NCBI GenBank assembly: GCA_901538445.1
Contig: LR594584.1
Coordinates: forward strand, 2,095,681-2,159,680
Reading direction: 5' to 3'
DNA length: 64,000 bases
Origin: Gemmataceae bacterium
Lineage (GTDB): Bacteria > Planctomycetota > Planctomycetia > Gemmatales > Gemmataceae
Shown here: in pieces, positions 33,993 to 40,901 of the stretch
How positions within the stretch are numbered: position 1 is the first letter of the stretch
Layout: the number at the start of each line of letters is the position of its first letter
The notes under the pieces: model-generated
What the model saw: only the letters and a program-made list of their open reading frames with translations
Databases searched by the model: none
Told to the model about the DNA's origin: nothing
Translations under genes and position numbers: made by a program

Positions 33993-34004
33993 GTTAACGA
34001 CCTT

Positions 34005-34059
34005 CTGAGAACGGCCGACCGGCGGGAACGGTTCTCAGGTCGCAACCCGCCGGTCGGCC
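34005..34059. promoter_or_regulatory. Nested inverted repeats upstream of the integrase
   Basis: CTGAGAAC (34005-34012) pairs with GTTCTCAG (34031-34038). GGCCGACCGGCGGG (34013-34026) pairs with 34046-34059. They lie 13-67 bp before the integrase ATG and could be operators, arm-type sites or an mRNA leader fold. The rest of 33993-34342 shows nothing I can name. Confidence 0.6.
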
Positions 34060-34342
34060 GAAAGGTGAGTGGAGTATACCGTGCGGTCCGGAGCGCGCCA
34101 CGTCGGTTGTGCCCGCCGATGCCGATGCCGATGCGACGACGCCAGACGCGACAGCGGGCGGCGTCGCACTGGTCCCCTTCTGGGATAGTGGAAACCCGTT
34201 GCCTCAGTTCCGGCAGTCGGATTGCCTCATGCGACCGGCAATCCGTCGCCGGACGGATGTGTGCGGCGCGGGCGGTTGTTGACGGGTCGCGTCCGCTCGG
34301 GTACTTTCGACCCCGTTCCGACCACACCTCGGCGGGTCGCCC

Positions 34343-34561
34343 ATGCCACGCACCTTCGCCTCGCTGCTCCTCAGTGTGCTGTTCCTCGGGGGGCATACCC
34401 CGTCCCATGCGCAGGACGAGGCGAGCGTCACGATCCCCGGCGTCGATCGGAAGATCCCGTCAGACACCAAGGAGCTCGACCTCTCCCGCACGAAGGTGAC
34501 GGACGCCGGGCTGAAGGAACTCCGCGCCGCGCTTCCTAGGTGCGACATCTCCGACAAGTAA
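34343..34561 (+). CDS. Small exported protein with a single leucine-rich repeat
   Basis: This encodes 72 residues from ATG 34343. The signal peptide is MPRTFASLLLSVLFLGGHTPSHA. The mature part holds one LRR unit, LDLSRTKVTDAGLKELRAAL, ending CDISDK. Planctomycetes have many secreted LRR proteins with this exact type of repeat but with many units. This gene therefore looks like a severely shortened copy, or a genuinely minimal protein. It is the only plus-strand gene in the left part of the island and is convergent with the wHTH gene (5 bp between stops). Confidence 0.7.
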   Translation: MPRTFASLLLSVLFLGGHTPSHAQDEASVTIPGVDRKIPSDTKELDLSRTKVTDAGLKELRAALPRCDISDK

Positions 34562-34566
34562 CCGCC

Positions 34567-35016
34567 TCAGCGGCCGCGGGGGCCACTCCCGGCCGCGTTC
34601 TCCCGGATCGCCAGCGGATGCACCCTGTACGTTGACGGCCCCGCGTTCAACCGGCCGCGCCGCACGACTTGCACCAGCCCCATCGCTTCGAGAGACGTCA
34701 GCGCGTACCGAACCATGCGCGGCGTCAGCCCGGCACGGCGTGCGAGGTCGGCTTGTCCGGTGCGGGCGATGCCGGTCGCTGCCTTCGTGTCACGGAACAG
34801 GATCAGCCACACCTTCACCTCCGAGCCGGTCAGGCTTGCCAGCGAGCAGTCGGTGAAGGCGTTCAGCACGGCGAACCGCTCGCCCCGCCCAGCCCGGCGC
34901 TTTGACCTCGCAGCCGGTGCGGTGTTCGTGGGTTCCTCGTCGGGGCGGAGCACGGCGTCGGGCGGGAGCTTCCCGCCGAACTGCTCGTTCACCTCGGTCA
35001 CAGTCAGCCGTCGCAT
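34567..35016 (-). CDS. Winged-helix replication-type DNA-binding protein
   Basis: This encodes 149 residues from ATG 35016. The central domain GSEVKVWLILFRDTKAATGIA, RTGQADLARRAGLTPRMVRYAL and SLEAMGLVQVVRRGRLNAGPSTYRV is a helix-turn-helix plus wing, of the HTH_36 type found in phage and plasmid replication initiators. The N-terminus (VTEVNEQFGGKLP) is basic and flexible. It probably binds the element's origin or its own promoter. It overlaps by 13 bp the downstream end of the primase remnant, giving a tightly packed minus-strand operon. Confidence 0.78.
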   Translation of the reverse strand: MRRLTVTEVNEQFGGKLPPDAVLRPDEEPTNTAPAARSKRRAGRGERFAVLNAFTDCSLASLTGSEVKVWLILFRDTKAATGIARTGQADLARRAGLTPRMVRYALTSLEAMGLVQVVRRGRLNAGPSTYRVHPLAIRENAAGSGPRGR

Positions 35017-35282
35017 CGGCGGCCCCCCTTCGGTCTGCTGCCCCTCGTGCGGGCCGGCGTCGCGTCGTCGAACCCGGCGACGCTGTTCCGGTTCGCGGCG
35101 AAGTGCGCCCGAATCTCCGGCCCGAACGCGAAGTGCGACAGGTACGCTTCGCGGGACTCGTCGCGGTCGAGCATCGTGCCGTCGGCGTAGGCGGCGAGCA
35201 GGTCGGCGTGCCGCACCAGGGCGCGGGGGTTGTGCTCCCCGCCCAGCACGTACGCGCCGACCCCGAAGGGGGACGTCGTCAC
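35004..35282 (-). pseudogene. Primase-like gene remnant (N-terminal part)
   Basis: This encodes 92 residues from GTG 35282 (VTTSPFGVGAYVLGG). DESREAYLSHFAFGPEIRAH and FAANRNSVAGF resemble the first about 80 residues of the primase-type proteins carried by planctomycete mobile elements, in which a D-I-D active-site segment follows next. Here the frame leaves that pattern after VAGFDDATPA and ends in RPKGGRRCDG. This suggests truncation; alternatively it is a short regulator. It overlaps the TOPRIM gene by 4 bp. Confidence 0.5.
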
Positions 35283-36172
35283 GGCGGCCCCTCCTGCCCG
35301 GGGCGGGAAAGTGGGTCTAGGTTCGTTTTCCCGTCCCACCCCCCGACGAGTTCGCCGAGCGTCTCCTGCTCCAGCCGCTCCACCTCCAGCAGCCGCGCCC
35401 ACCGGGCGGGGTCGATGTGGGACTCGATCGCGGCCAGCACCCGGGCCCGCAGCTCGGACGGCGGGAGGGCGTCGACCTCGGCGCATGCGGTGCCGTGCCG
35501 GGTCCGGAACTCCCGCGCCCGGTTGTCGGTGCTCTTGACCGGCAGGGCGATCAAGTTGTGCCGCTCGAAGTCCTCCCGGCGCACGGCGAGCCGGTGCCAG
35601 GAGAACTCCCGCCCGCTGTACCGGGCCAGCTTCGCCTTCAGGTCGCGCTCGATGTCGAACCCGGACGGGTCGCAGTCGCCGAGGTAGTACGCGTACACCG
35701 GCTTGCGGACCTTCGCCCACTGGCCCGCGATCTCCCCGACGAACGACAGCGAGGCGTACCCGCGGCACACCTGAAGGGCGACGTCGTACTCCCGGGTGAC
35801 CGGCTGGACGGTCCCGGCGATGGCGTCCTTCTCGACGAACACCTCGACGTGGTGCGGCATCTGCGCCCACAGGTTCTTGCGGTACGCGTGGCGGACGGTG
35901 TCGCCGAAGTCGTCGAGCCCGGACCAGCTCGACGGCTTCAGCGTGCTCCGCACGTGATCCACGAGCCACGTCAGCGGCACGTCGCCGGCTTCGCGGAGCT
36001 TGGTCATCACGCCCCCGAGCCGCTTGTACTCCTTCTGAGAGTTGGCGAGCGCGCCGGCGGACACCATCCGGTAGAAGAGCTGGCGGAGGGTCATCGGGCG
36101 CTCGGCCTCCAAGGCGGCGACCGCCTGGCGGCACAGCTCCCGGTTCTTGGTGCGGAACCCGAGCGCGTTCAC
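35279..36172 (-). CDS. Topoisomerase VI A-like TOPRIM protein (Spo11/Mini-A type)
   Basis: This encodes 297 residues from ATG 36172. An N-terminal winged helix carries a candidate catalytic tyrosine in LRQLFYRMVSAG (Tyr34). The TOPRIM domain has VFVEKDAIAG (Glu114) and YYLGDCDPSGFDIERDL (Asp166, Asp168). This order is that of Topo VI subunit A and Spo11. The protein is shorter than true TopVIA (about 360) and has no B subunit beside it, as in the 'Mini-A' proteins of bacterial mobile elements. It would cut or nick DNA during element replication. It overlaps the DUF669 gene by 4 bp (ATGA), so it is translationally coupled. Confidence 0.85.
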   Translation of the reverse strand: MNALGFRTKNRELCRQAVAALEAERPMTLRQLFYRMVSAGALANSQKEYKRLGGVMTKLREAGDVPLTWLVDHVRSTLKPSSWSGLDDFGDTVRHAYRKNLWAQMPHHVEVFVEKDAIAGTVQPVTREYDVALQVCRGYASLSFVGEIAGQWAKVRKPVYAYYLGDCDPSGFDIERDLKAKLARYSGREFSWHRLAVRREDFERHNLIALPVKSTDNRAREFRTRHGTACAEVDALPPSELRARVLAAIESHIDPARWARLLEVERLEQETLGELVGGWDGKTNLDPLSRPGQEGPP

Positions 36173-36675
36173 GCCGCACCCCCTTCGCTCTCGTCGGGCA
36201 GCTCGAACGCGGCCGCAGGGGACTCGACGACGCGGAGCACGTCGATCCTCTTGACGTCGTTCCGCTCGACCCCGTCGTCGCCGCGCTGGAGCGCGACCAC
36301 GAGCCGCACGTGGTACTCCCGGCCGGGCTCGGGGAACGGGGTCAGGAGCTGCGCGCTGGTCGTCAGCCCGAACGCGGCCAGGTCGCGCTTGGTGTACGCC
36401 AGCGCCTTAGGCGAGAACGTCCACGTGCGGATGGTCGTCTTCCCGGCGTGCGTCCCGTCGGTAACCTTGAACTTGAGCCGGTAAGCATCGGCCCCGGCCT
36501 TCGTGGTCGTGTACTCGCCCCGGACCACGCGGGCCGGGTACACGCCCGGCGGGAGTGGCGTGAACTGGGGGGCGGGTGCGGCGTCGTCGAACCCGCCGAT
36601 GCCGCCACCGGCCGGCGGCTTGCCGCTGCCGTTCCCGTGGCCGTTGTTGCTGCTGAACACGGTCGTGTAATCCAT
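36169..36675 (-). CDS. DUF669-family ssDNA-binding-like protein
   Basis: This encodes 168 residues from ATG 36675. A Gly/Asn-rich start (NNGHGNGSGKPPAGGG) leads to FTPLPPGVYPARVVRGEYTT, then AYRLKFKVTDGTHAGKTTIR and AYTKRDLAAFGL. This is the DUF669 pattern found next to phage recombination and replication genes, usually taken as an OB-fold ssDNA-binding protein. The C-terminus is acidic (DESEGG), as in SSBs. It is coupled to the TOPRIM gene (4-bp overlap). Probable role: cover single strands during element replication. Confidence 0.82.
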   Translation of the reverse strand: MDYTTVFSSNNGHGNGSGKPPAGGGIGGFDDAAPAPQFTPLPPGVYPARVVRGEYTTTKAGADAYRLKFKVTDGTHAGKTTIRTWTFSPKALAYTKRDLAAFGLTTSAQLLTPFPEPGREYHVRLVVALQRGDDGVERNDVKRIDVLRVVESPAAAFELPDESEGGAA

Positions 36676-36741
36676 GATCGAAGCTCCGTATGTCGCGCCG
36701 CGTGCCCCGGCACCGCGCCGGGGGCACGGGCGCGGTGTTGG

Positions 36742-37104
36742 TCAGTGGTCGGTGCAGAGTTCGGTGAGGCGGGCGGCCGCGGCGGTGGCGTCGACCAGCG
36801 CCCAGACGGACAGCGGGCGGGCGTGGGCGGCGGGCCGGTTGGAGTTCTTGAACCGGTCGCGGCGGAGGATGCCCGCGTACGCCAAATCCTTGAACACGAC
36901 GCCAACGAGCTTCGGTGAGACGTCCGCGGGAATCGTCACGAGCGGCCGCACGTCGTCGGCGCACACCTCGCCCCGGTCGAGGGCGACGCGGAGGGCGGCG
37001 GCCGTGCATTCGCGGATGAGGGCGGCGCGGTGGGCGCGGAGGAGGCCGAGGGCGGCATCGCGGCGGGCTTCCCCGTCGCCGCACGGCGGTGGTAGAACGG
37101 CCAT
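36742..37104 (-). CDS. Island protein, unknown
   Basis: This encodes 120 residues from ATG 37104 (MAVLPPPCGDG). It is mostly helical: LLRAHRAALIRECTAAALRVAL, then VRPLVTIPADVSPKLVGVVF, and DLAYAGILRRDRFKNSNRPA with the feel of a winged helix (a basic wing after a recognition helix). Similar small genes accompany primase or TOPRIM genes in phages and may be replication accessories. No confident family. It is in line with the neighbouring minus-strand genes. Confidence 0.62.
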   Translation of the reverse strand: MAVLPPPCGDGEARRDAALGLLRAHRAALIRECTAAALRVALDRGEVCADDVRPLVTIPADVSPKLVGVVFKDLAYAGILRRDRFKNSNRPAAHARPLSVWALVDATAAAARLTELCTDH

Positions 37105-37189
37105 CACGGTTTCCTTTCGTGACGGGTCGGGTTTGCTTCCCACGGCGGCACCCGGCCCGTCGCCCTTTCAGGTGTGGGTCAACGGGGTG

Positions 37190-37462
37190 TCACTTGCGGG
37201 CGGCGCGAAGCGCCTCCCACGTTTCGCGGTCGGGCGCGCCGGCATCGATCCAGGCACGGATCTCGTCCACCCGCCAGACCACGCGGCCGCCGATGCGGAG
37301 CGGCTTCGGCAACTTGCCCGCCACGTCCCACGCTCGCACTGTCCGGAGCCCGGCGCAGAGCATCACGGCAAGGCGGCGCGCGTCGGCGACGAGGGCCGGG
37401 TGCGGCTGGCCGGCGACTGAATCAGCGGATACAGAGGAACGAAGGGGGAGCACGTCAGCCAC
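37190..37462 (-). CDS. AlpA/excisionase-type helix-turn-helix protein
   Basis: This encodes 90 residues from ATG 37462. The C-terminal half ADARRLAVMLCAGLRTVRAW, KLPKPLRIGGRVVWRVDEI and RAWIDAG is the MerR-like winged HTH of AlpA and excisionases. It probably acts as recombination directionality factor or regulator of the integrase at the island's left end, although the integrase itself also carries such a domain. It overlaps the next upstream gene by 8 bp. Confidence 0.85.
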   Translation of the reverse strand: MADVLPLRSSVSADSVAGQPHPALVADARRLAVMLCAGLRTVRAWDVAGKLPKPLRIGGRVVWRVDEIRAWIDAGAPDRETWEALRAARK

Positions 37463-37652
37463 GGATACCCCCCTTCGGTTGCGGGGGACCGGGCAGGCGG
37501 TCCGCGGTGGTAATGGGGTGCGGCCGGACGGATTCGGCGGCGCGGATCAGCCGGCGGAGCAGGTCGACTTCGCGGAGCGCGACGGCCAAGCGTTCCCGCA
37601 GAGCGGGGGCGGGCGGGAGGAGTGCGGCAGACGGGGGAGTCAGATCAGACAT
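37455..37652 (-). CDS. Small island protein, unknown
   Basis: This encodes 65 residues from ATG 37652 (MSDLTPPSAALLP). It has a short amphipathic helix (LRERLAVALREVDLLRRLI) and a Pro-rich C-terminus. It overlaps the AlpA-like gene by 8 bp and seems to be the first gene of the minus-strand replication operon. A longer start (ATG 37682) would run into the putative operator. No family recognised. Confidence 0.55.
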   Translation of the reverse strand: MSDLTPPSAALLPPAPALRERLAVALREVDLLRRLIRAAESVRPHPITTADRLPGPPQPKGGIRG

Positions 37653-37680
37653 CGGCACCTCCGGGTTGGGTGGTGCCGAC

Positions 37681-37741
37681 ATCTCACCAGATGAGGCATG
37701 AGACGAACGTGGCTTGCGCCGATCTCACACCGTCTCACACG
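37681..37741. promoter_or_regulatory. TGTGAGA-type repeats upstream of the replication operon
   Basis: TCTCACAC occurs at 37723-37730 and again at 37733-37740, a 10-bp period, with a third TCTCACC at 37682-37688. On the operon strand these read GTGTGAGA. Spacing of one helical turn suggests binding of a dimeric regulator or short iterons. Confidence 0.5.
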
Positions 37742-37770
37742 CGGACGAGTTGCACTTGTCCGAGTATGAC

Positions 37771-37983
37771 TTAGATGTCAAGCGGGCAGTTTCTGGTTTG
37801 AAACCGCGTGCGGCGGATTTCCGAGCAAAGTGAGCGGAACGCTTCGTCCGAAGTCTGGTTCTCATCGCCCCACACCTCGTCTATCACCTCCTGCACGGGC
37901 CGTGGCGATGCAGGCTTGCTTGCGGCACGATCCCAAAGTGCCAACACGAGACGGCGCTGTAGGCTGGCGCGACCGAACTTCAC
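37771..37983 (-). CDS. Small winged-helix (OmpR C-terminal-like) protein
   Basis: This encodes 70 residues from GTG 37983 (VKFGRASLQRR). LVLALWDRAASKP, then VQEVIDEVWGDENQTSDEAF and LCSEIRRTRF follow the helix-turn-helix plus wing order of small planctomycete wHTH proteins. It overlaps the 594-residue gene by 4 bp (GTGA), and a run of nine G precedes the overlap. It probably binds DNA as a local regulator, or forms the frameshifted end of the long upstream protein. Confidence 0.6.
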   Translation of the reverse strand: MKFGRASLQRRLVLALWDRAASKPASPRPVQEVIDEVWGDENQTSDEAFRSLCSEIRRTRFQTRNCPLDI

Positions 37984-39764
37984 CCCCCCCCGGCGAATCG
38001 GAAGCCGTCGATGTCGAATGGCCCATCGGGTTTGTCGTCCGGGTTCGACTGGTCCCCTTCGGCGGTTTTCGTTTCCAGCGGTAGTGCGGGCTCGGCCTCT
38101 CGTGGGGAAGCTGAGATACTCTCCGGACCTGGCGAACCGGCGTTGTCAACGAGGGAAGTTGAACACCCACTCCTGTTCCACTCCCACAGCGCGGGGGTGG
38201 TACGAAGCTCCAAGATTCGCCCGTCCTCGAACAAGTCCCAATCGGTCACAGTCGCGGCTCGCCCACCGCGGTAACGCGCAGCCTGATCCGCCATCCATTG
38301 TGCGGCGACTTCAGACCTGAGGCTCTGGTAAACTCTCGGCCATACCACCCGCAGCCGCCCGGCCTCTGCCAGTCGGTAGATCGCCCACTCGGCCGCGGCC
38401 CTTCCGTGACCCTGCTCCTCCGCAAATGCCAGCCACGCAGCCACGGCGAGTCGGTGCTCTGAGGGGTCCACGGGCAAGTGAATTGTCCGCCCGCCGAACC
38501 GAGATTCCGAGAGTGCTACGGGGACCTCTCGCATCGCAGCGATTATCTCGCATTCCGGTGGGATGGGTCGGCTCGGTCGTAATTCGACCAGGGGAACCGG
38601 TGGGTAGCACTTGAACCGGAACTCGGATAGCTCTTGATCGGAATACGACCCTAAAGCGGAGCACTGCTCAACCGGAGGCGCAACCGGTTCCCGCCAGTCC
38701 CCAGGTGCGGTTGTCATGGGAGCGACATCCGCGCGGCGGCAATCTCGCCAGCGGGCGAGTACGCGGACTGCGGTCTGGAGCTTACGGTTTGCCGCGGCGA
38801 GGGGCCGCGAATCGAGGCTGGAAATCACCACCCGTCTGACTGCGGTGCCGTCAGGCTGTGGCTCGGTGACAGCTATCGACAGTGGGACTTCAACTCCGGC
38901 GAGGTGAGTCACCAGAGATCGCGCGGTGTCCACCTCGGAGCGTGCTGCGGCGAACGAGTGGTCCTCCAACCCGTCCCGCAGCCACCGGTAGAGGTCGGAA
39001 AACAGTGCGTCAGCCCGGGTGCGGTATTCTTCACGCGCACTGTCCCACGTCTCGCACCAAACAGTCCAGTCCTCGGGTGAGAAGTTGTTCCCCCACGCGG
39101 ACGGCGTCGTGCGGCCGAGACGGGCGACGAGTTCGCAAACCGCAGCGAGCGGATCGGAGTCGAGTGCGGGCGCAACGGAGCTAATGCCCCGATCGGGAGT
39201 TCCGGGCGGCGCACCGGACGGGGACACGTCAAACGGCGTTTCGGGGGCAACACTCGCCGTGATGGCCGGGGGGACACTCTTCGCAACTCTACCCATGGGC
39301 GAGGTGCTATCACCCGGCCCGCCCAGCATTGACACGGCGGCACGTATCGCCTTCTTCGCGTCCCGGATCAGGGTGTCGTCTGCCGACTCTGCTTCTCGCT
39401 CGTGTTCGCGGATCGCGGCCGCAGACGGCTCCGGGTCGCCCGCGGCGTCACGGTAGACCCAAGCAGAGACGAAGATGCCCCCCGTCATCGCATTGACCAC
39501 GTCGCCCAGAGCGTCGCGTTCCTCACTGGTGATTCCGGTGCTGGCCCGGAGCAGCGCACGCATCCCGTACAGATCGGGCAGCCCGACCCCGTCGAGCGAA
39601 ACACGTTCGGGTGTGGGGCCGTCACCGAACGCGGCGCGGAACCCATCCCACGCCACCGACAGCCGCGACGTGCGGATCGGGTGTGAATCGAGGGCGGCAA
39701 GCACGCTGCGGAGGGCGGTTGCGACGCGGGTGCGATCCGCAGAGACTTGAATGGGCTGAGGCAT
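37980..39764 (-). CDS. Large island protein, unknown
   Basis: This encodes 594 residues from ATG 39764 (MPQPIQVSADRT). No known domain is recognised. The N-terminus (1-150) is helical. A Ser/Pro-rich linker lies at about 165-200. A second helical region includes WCETWDSAREEYRTRADALF. The C-terminal part RLAVAAWLAFAEEQGHGRAAAEWAIYRLAEAGRLRV resembles winged-helix segments in planctomycete replication or regulatory proteins. No signal peptide or membrane span is seen. The gene ends in GGGGGGGGG-TGA, overlapping the wHTH gene. Confidence 0.72.
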   Translation of the reverse strand: MPQPIQVSADRTRVATALRSVLAALDSHPIRTSRLSVAWDGFRAAFGDGPTPERVSLDGVGLPDLYGMRALLRASTGITSEERDALGDVVNAMTGGIFVSAWVYRDAAGDPEPSAAAIREHEREAESADDTLIRDAKKAIRAAVSMLGGPGDSTSPMGRVAKSVPPAITASVAPETPFDVSPSGAPPGTPDRGISSVAPALDSDPLAAVCELVARLGRTTPSAWGNNFSPEDWTVWCETWDSAREEYRTRADALFSDLYRWLRDGLEDHSFAAARSEVDTARSLVTHLAGVEVPLSIAVTEPQPDGTAVRRVVISSLDSRPLAAANRKLQTAVRVLARWRDCRRADVAPMTTAPGDWREPVAPPVEQCSALGSYSDQELSEFRFKCYPPVPLVELRPSRPIPPECEIIAAMREVPVALSESRFGGRTIHLPVDPSEHRLAVAAWLAFAEEQGHGRAAAEWAIYRLAEAGRLRVVWPRVYQSLRSEVAAQWMADQAARYRGGRAATVTDWDLFEDGRILELRTTPALWEWNRSGCSTSLVDNAGSPGPESISASPREAEPALPLETKTAEGDQSNPDDKPDGPFDIDGFRFAGGG

Positions 39765-39920
39765 GGGCCGTGTCCAGACACGGGCCGACCGCCGAGCAAG
39801 TGCGTGCGCGCACCCGCGCCCGGACGGCCGCGTTGAGCCGCACGGGAACCGGGCGCGCGGCTGCCCGATCGGACCACGGTGTCATAGTCCACGGGCGTAT
39901 ACAATCTCAGCAGGGGCGGT

Positions 39921-40472
39921 TTACCCGGCCGCGACCGCGCCGGCGACGTTGAGTTGCTGCTTCGCGATGTTGACCTGGAGGACGGGGAGGGCGAGGCGGC
40001 GGACGTCGGCGAGCCCCTTGATGGCGGCCAGGTACCGCTTCTGGGCCGCCGTGATGCACTTCTGGTAGTGACCGGCGAGCGGCAGCGACAGGGATTCGCG
40101 GCCCGCGTACTGCGCTTCCAGGTGGTGCAGGTGCAGCCACGTCGAGACGACCCGCGACACCAGGAGCCGTTCGAGCGTGGACGGGTTCGCGCCAAGCAAC
40201 TCGGCCCGCATTTGCTCGACCCGGCGCGTGACGGAGGCACGGACCACCGGGTTCTTGCCCGCGTGCCGCTCAATCAGCAGTCGGAGCGCCTCCTGGGCGA
40301 CGTTACCCCCGAGTTGGTCCGCTGCACCTGGGATGTCGAGGAACTTCGTTATCTCTGTGAGCGCGGCGGCGTCTCCCCCCTCGGCCTTCCGGACCAGGGC
40401 GACGAGTTCGCTGTGGGACAGTTTCGGTGGGGCCGGGGTCGCGGCGATCGGCTTGGGGGCGGTGTCAGGCAC
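39921..40472 (-). CDS. Gemmataceae mobile-element protein, unknown
   Basis: This encodes 183 residues from GTG 40472 (VPDTAPKPIAAT). This start overlaps the upstream gene by 8 bp and avoids its coding part. The body is helical: LSHSELVALVRKAEGGDAAAL, then QEALRLLIERHAGKNPVVR and SRVVSTWLHLHHLEAQY. The C-terminus KRYLAAIKGLADVRRLALPV is a pattern I associate with a family accompanying planctomycete integrated elements. Possibly DNA binding; not shown. Confidence 0.7.
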   Translation of the reverse strand: MPDTAPKPIAATPAPPKLSHSELVALVRKAEGGDAAALTEITKFLDIPGAADQLGGNVAQEALRLLIERHAGKNPVVRASVTRRVEQMRAELLGANPSTLERLLVSRVVSTWLHLHHLEAQYAGRESLSLPLAGHYQKCITAAQKRYLAAIKGLADVRRLALPVLQVNIAKQQLNVAGAVAAG

Positions 40473-40770
40473 GGCGCTTCCTCCACGGTCCGCGGTGGTG
40501 GCGGTGGAACCCGGCCGCGACAAGGGCGGCTGCGGTCAGGGTGTCGGCGAGGTCGTGGAGTGGGTCGAGGGCGGCGTCGAGGTCGTCGAGGTCGTCACGC
40601 GCTTGCCGGTCGTCCTCGGCTTCGGCAGCTCGCTCGGCCCGGGTTGCCGCGTCGTACTTCGCGGTGAGTTCCCCGATGTAGCCGACCCCGACGAACTGCT
40701 TGACGACGCGGCCGCCAACCCGCTTTGCGGTGTAGTAGTACCGCTGCTCCCCGCGCTGCTCCCATCCCAC
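40465..40770 (-). CDS. Small element protein, unknown
   Basis: This encodes 101 residues from ATG 40770 (MGWEQRGEQRYYYTAKRVGG). The N-terminus is an SH3-like or DNA-binding strand pattern (RYYYTAKRVGGRVVKQFVG). The rest is acidic helix (DDRQARDDLDDLDAALDPL) and a basic end (RHHRGPWRKRRA). This gene and the next one often travel together in Gemmataceae elements. Function unknown. The 40771-40901 gap holds the divergent promoters of this gene and the methyltransferase gene. Confidence 0.7.
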   Translation of the reverse strand: MGWEQRGEQRYYYTAKRVGGRVVKQFVGVGYIGELTAKYDAATRAERAAEAEDDRQARDDLDDLDAALDPLHDLADTLTAAALVAAGFHRHHRGPWRKRRA

Positions 40771-40901
40771 GGCTCGCCCCCCTTCGCGTTCTCCATTCTA
40801 CCTTGTGCAACGCTTGCGCGTTTGCCCCGCTCGACGGTTGCTTTTCCGGCGGCGCTCACGCAAACTAGCCCGGCACCCGACGAACGACCCCGAGACGCAC
40901 C

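Noticed and set aside
37681..37741. CRISPR array from the TCTCAC repeats
   Set aside because: Only three short copies, with 2-bp and 34-bp spacing. No spacer-repeat periodicity, and no cas genes in the window.
34567..40770. Complete prophage
   Set aside because: No capsid, portal, terminase, tail or lysis genes are seen. Only integration and replication-type genes are present.
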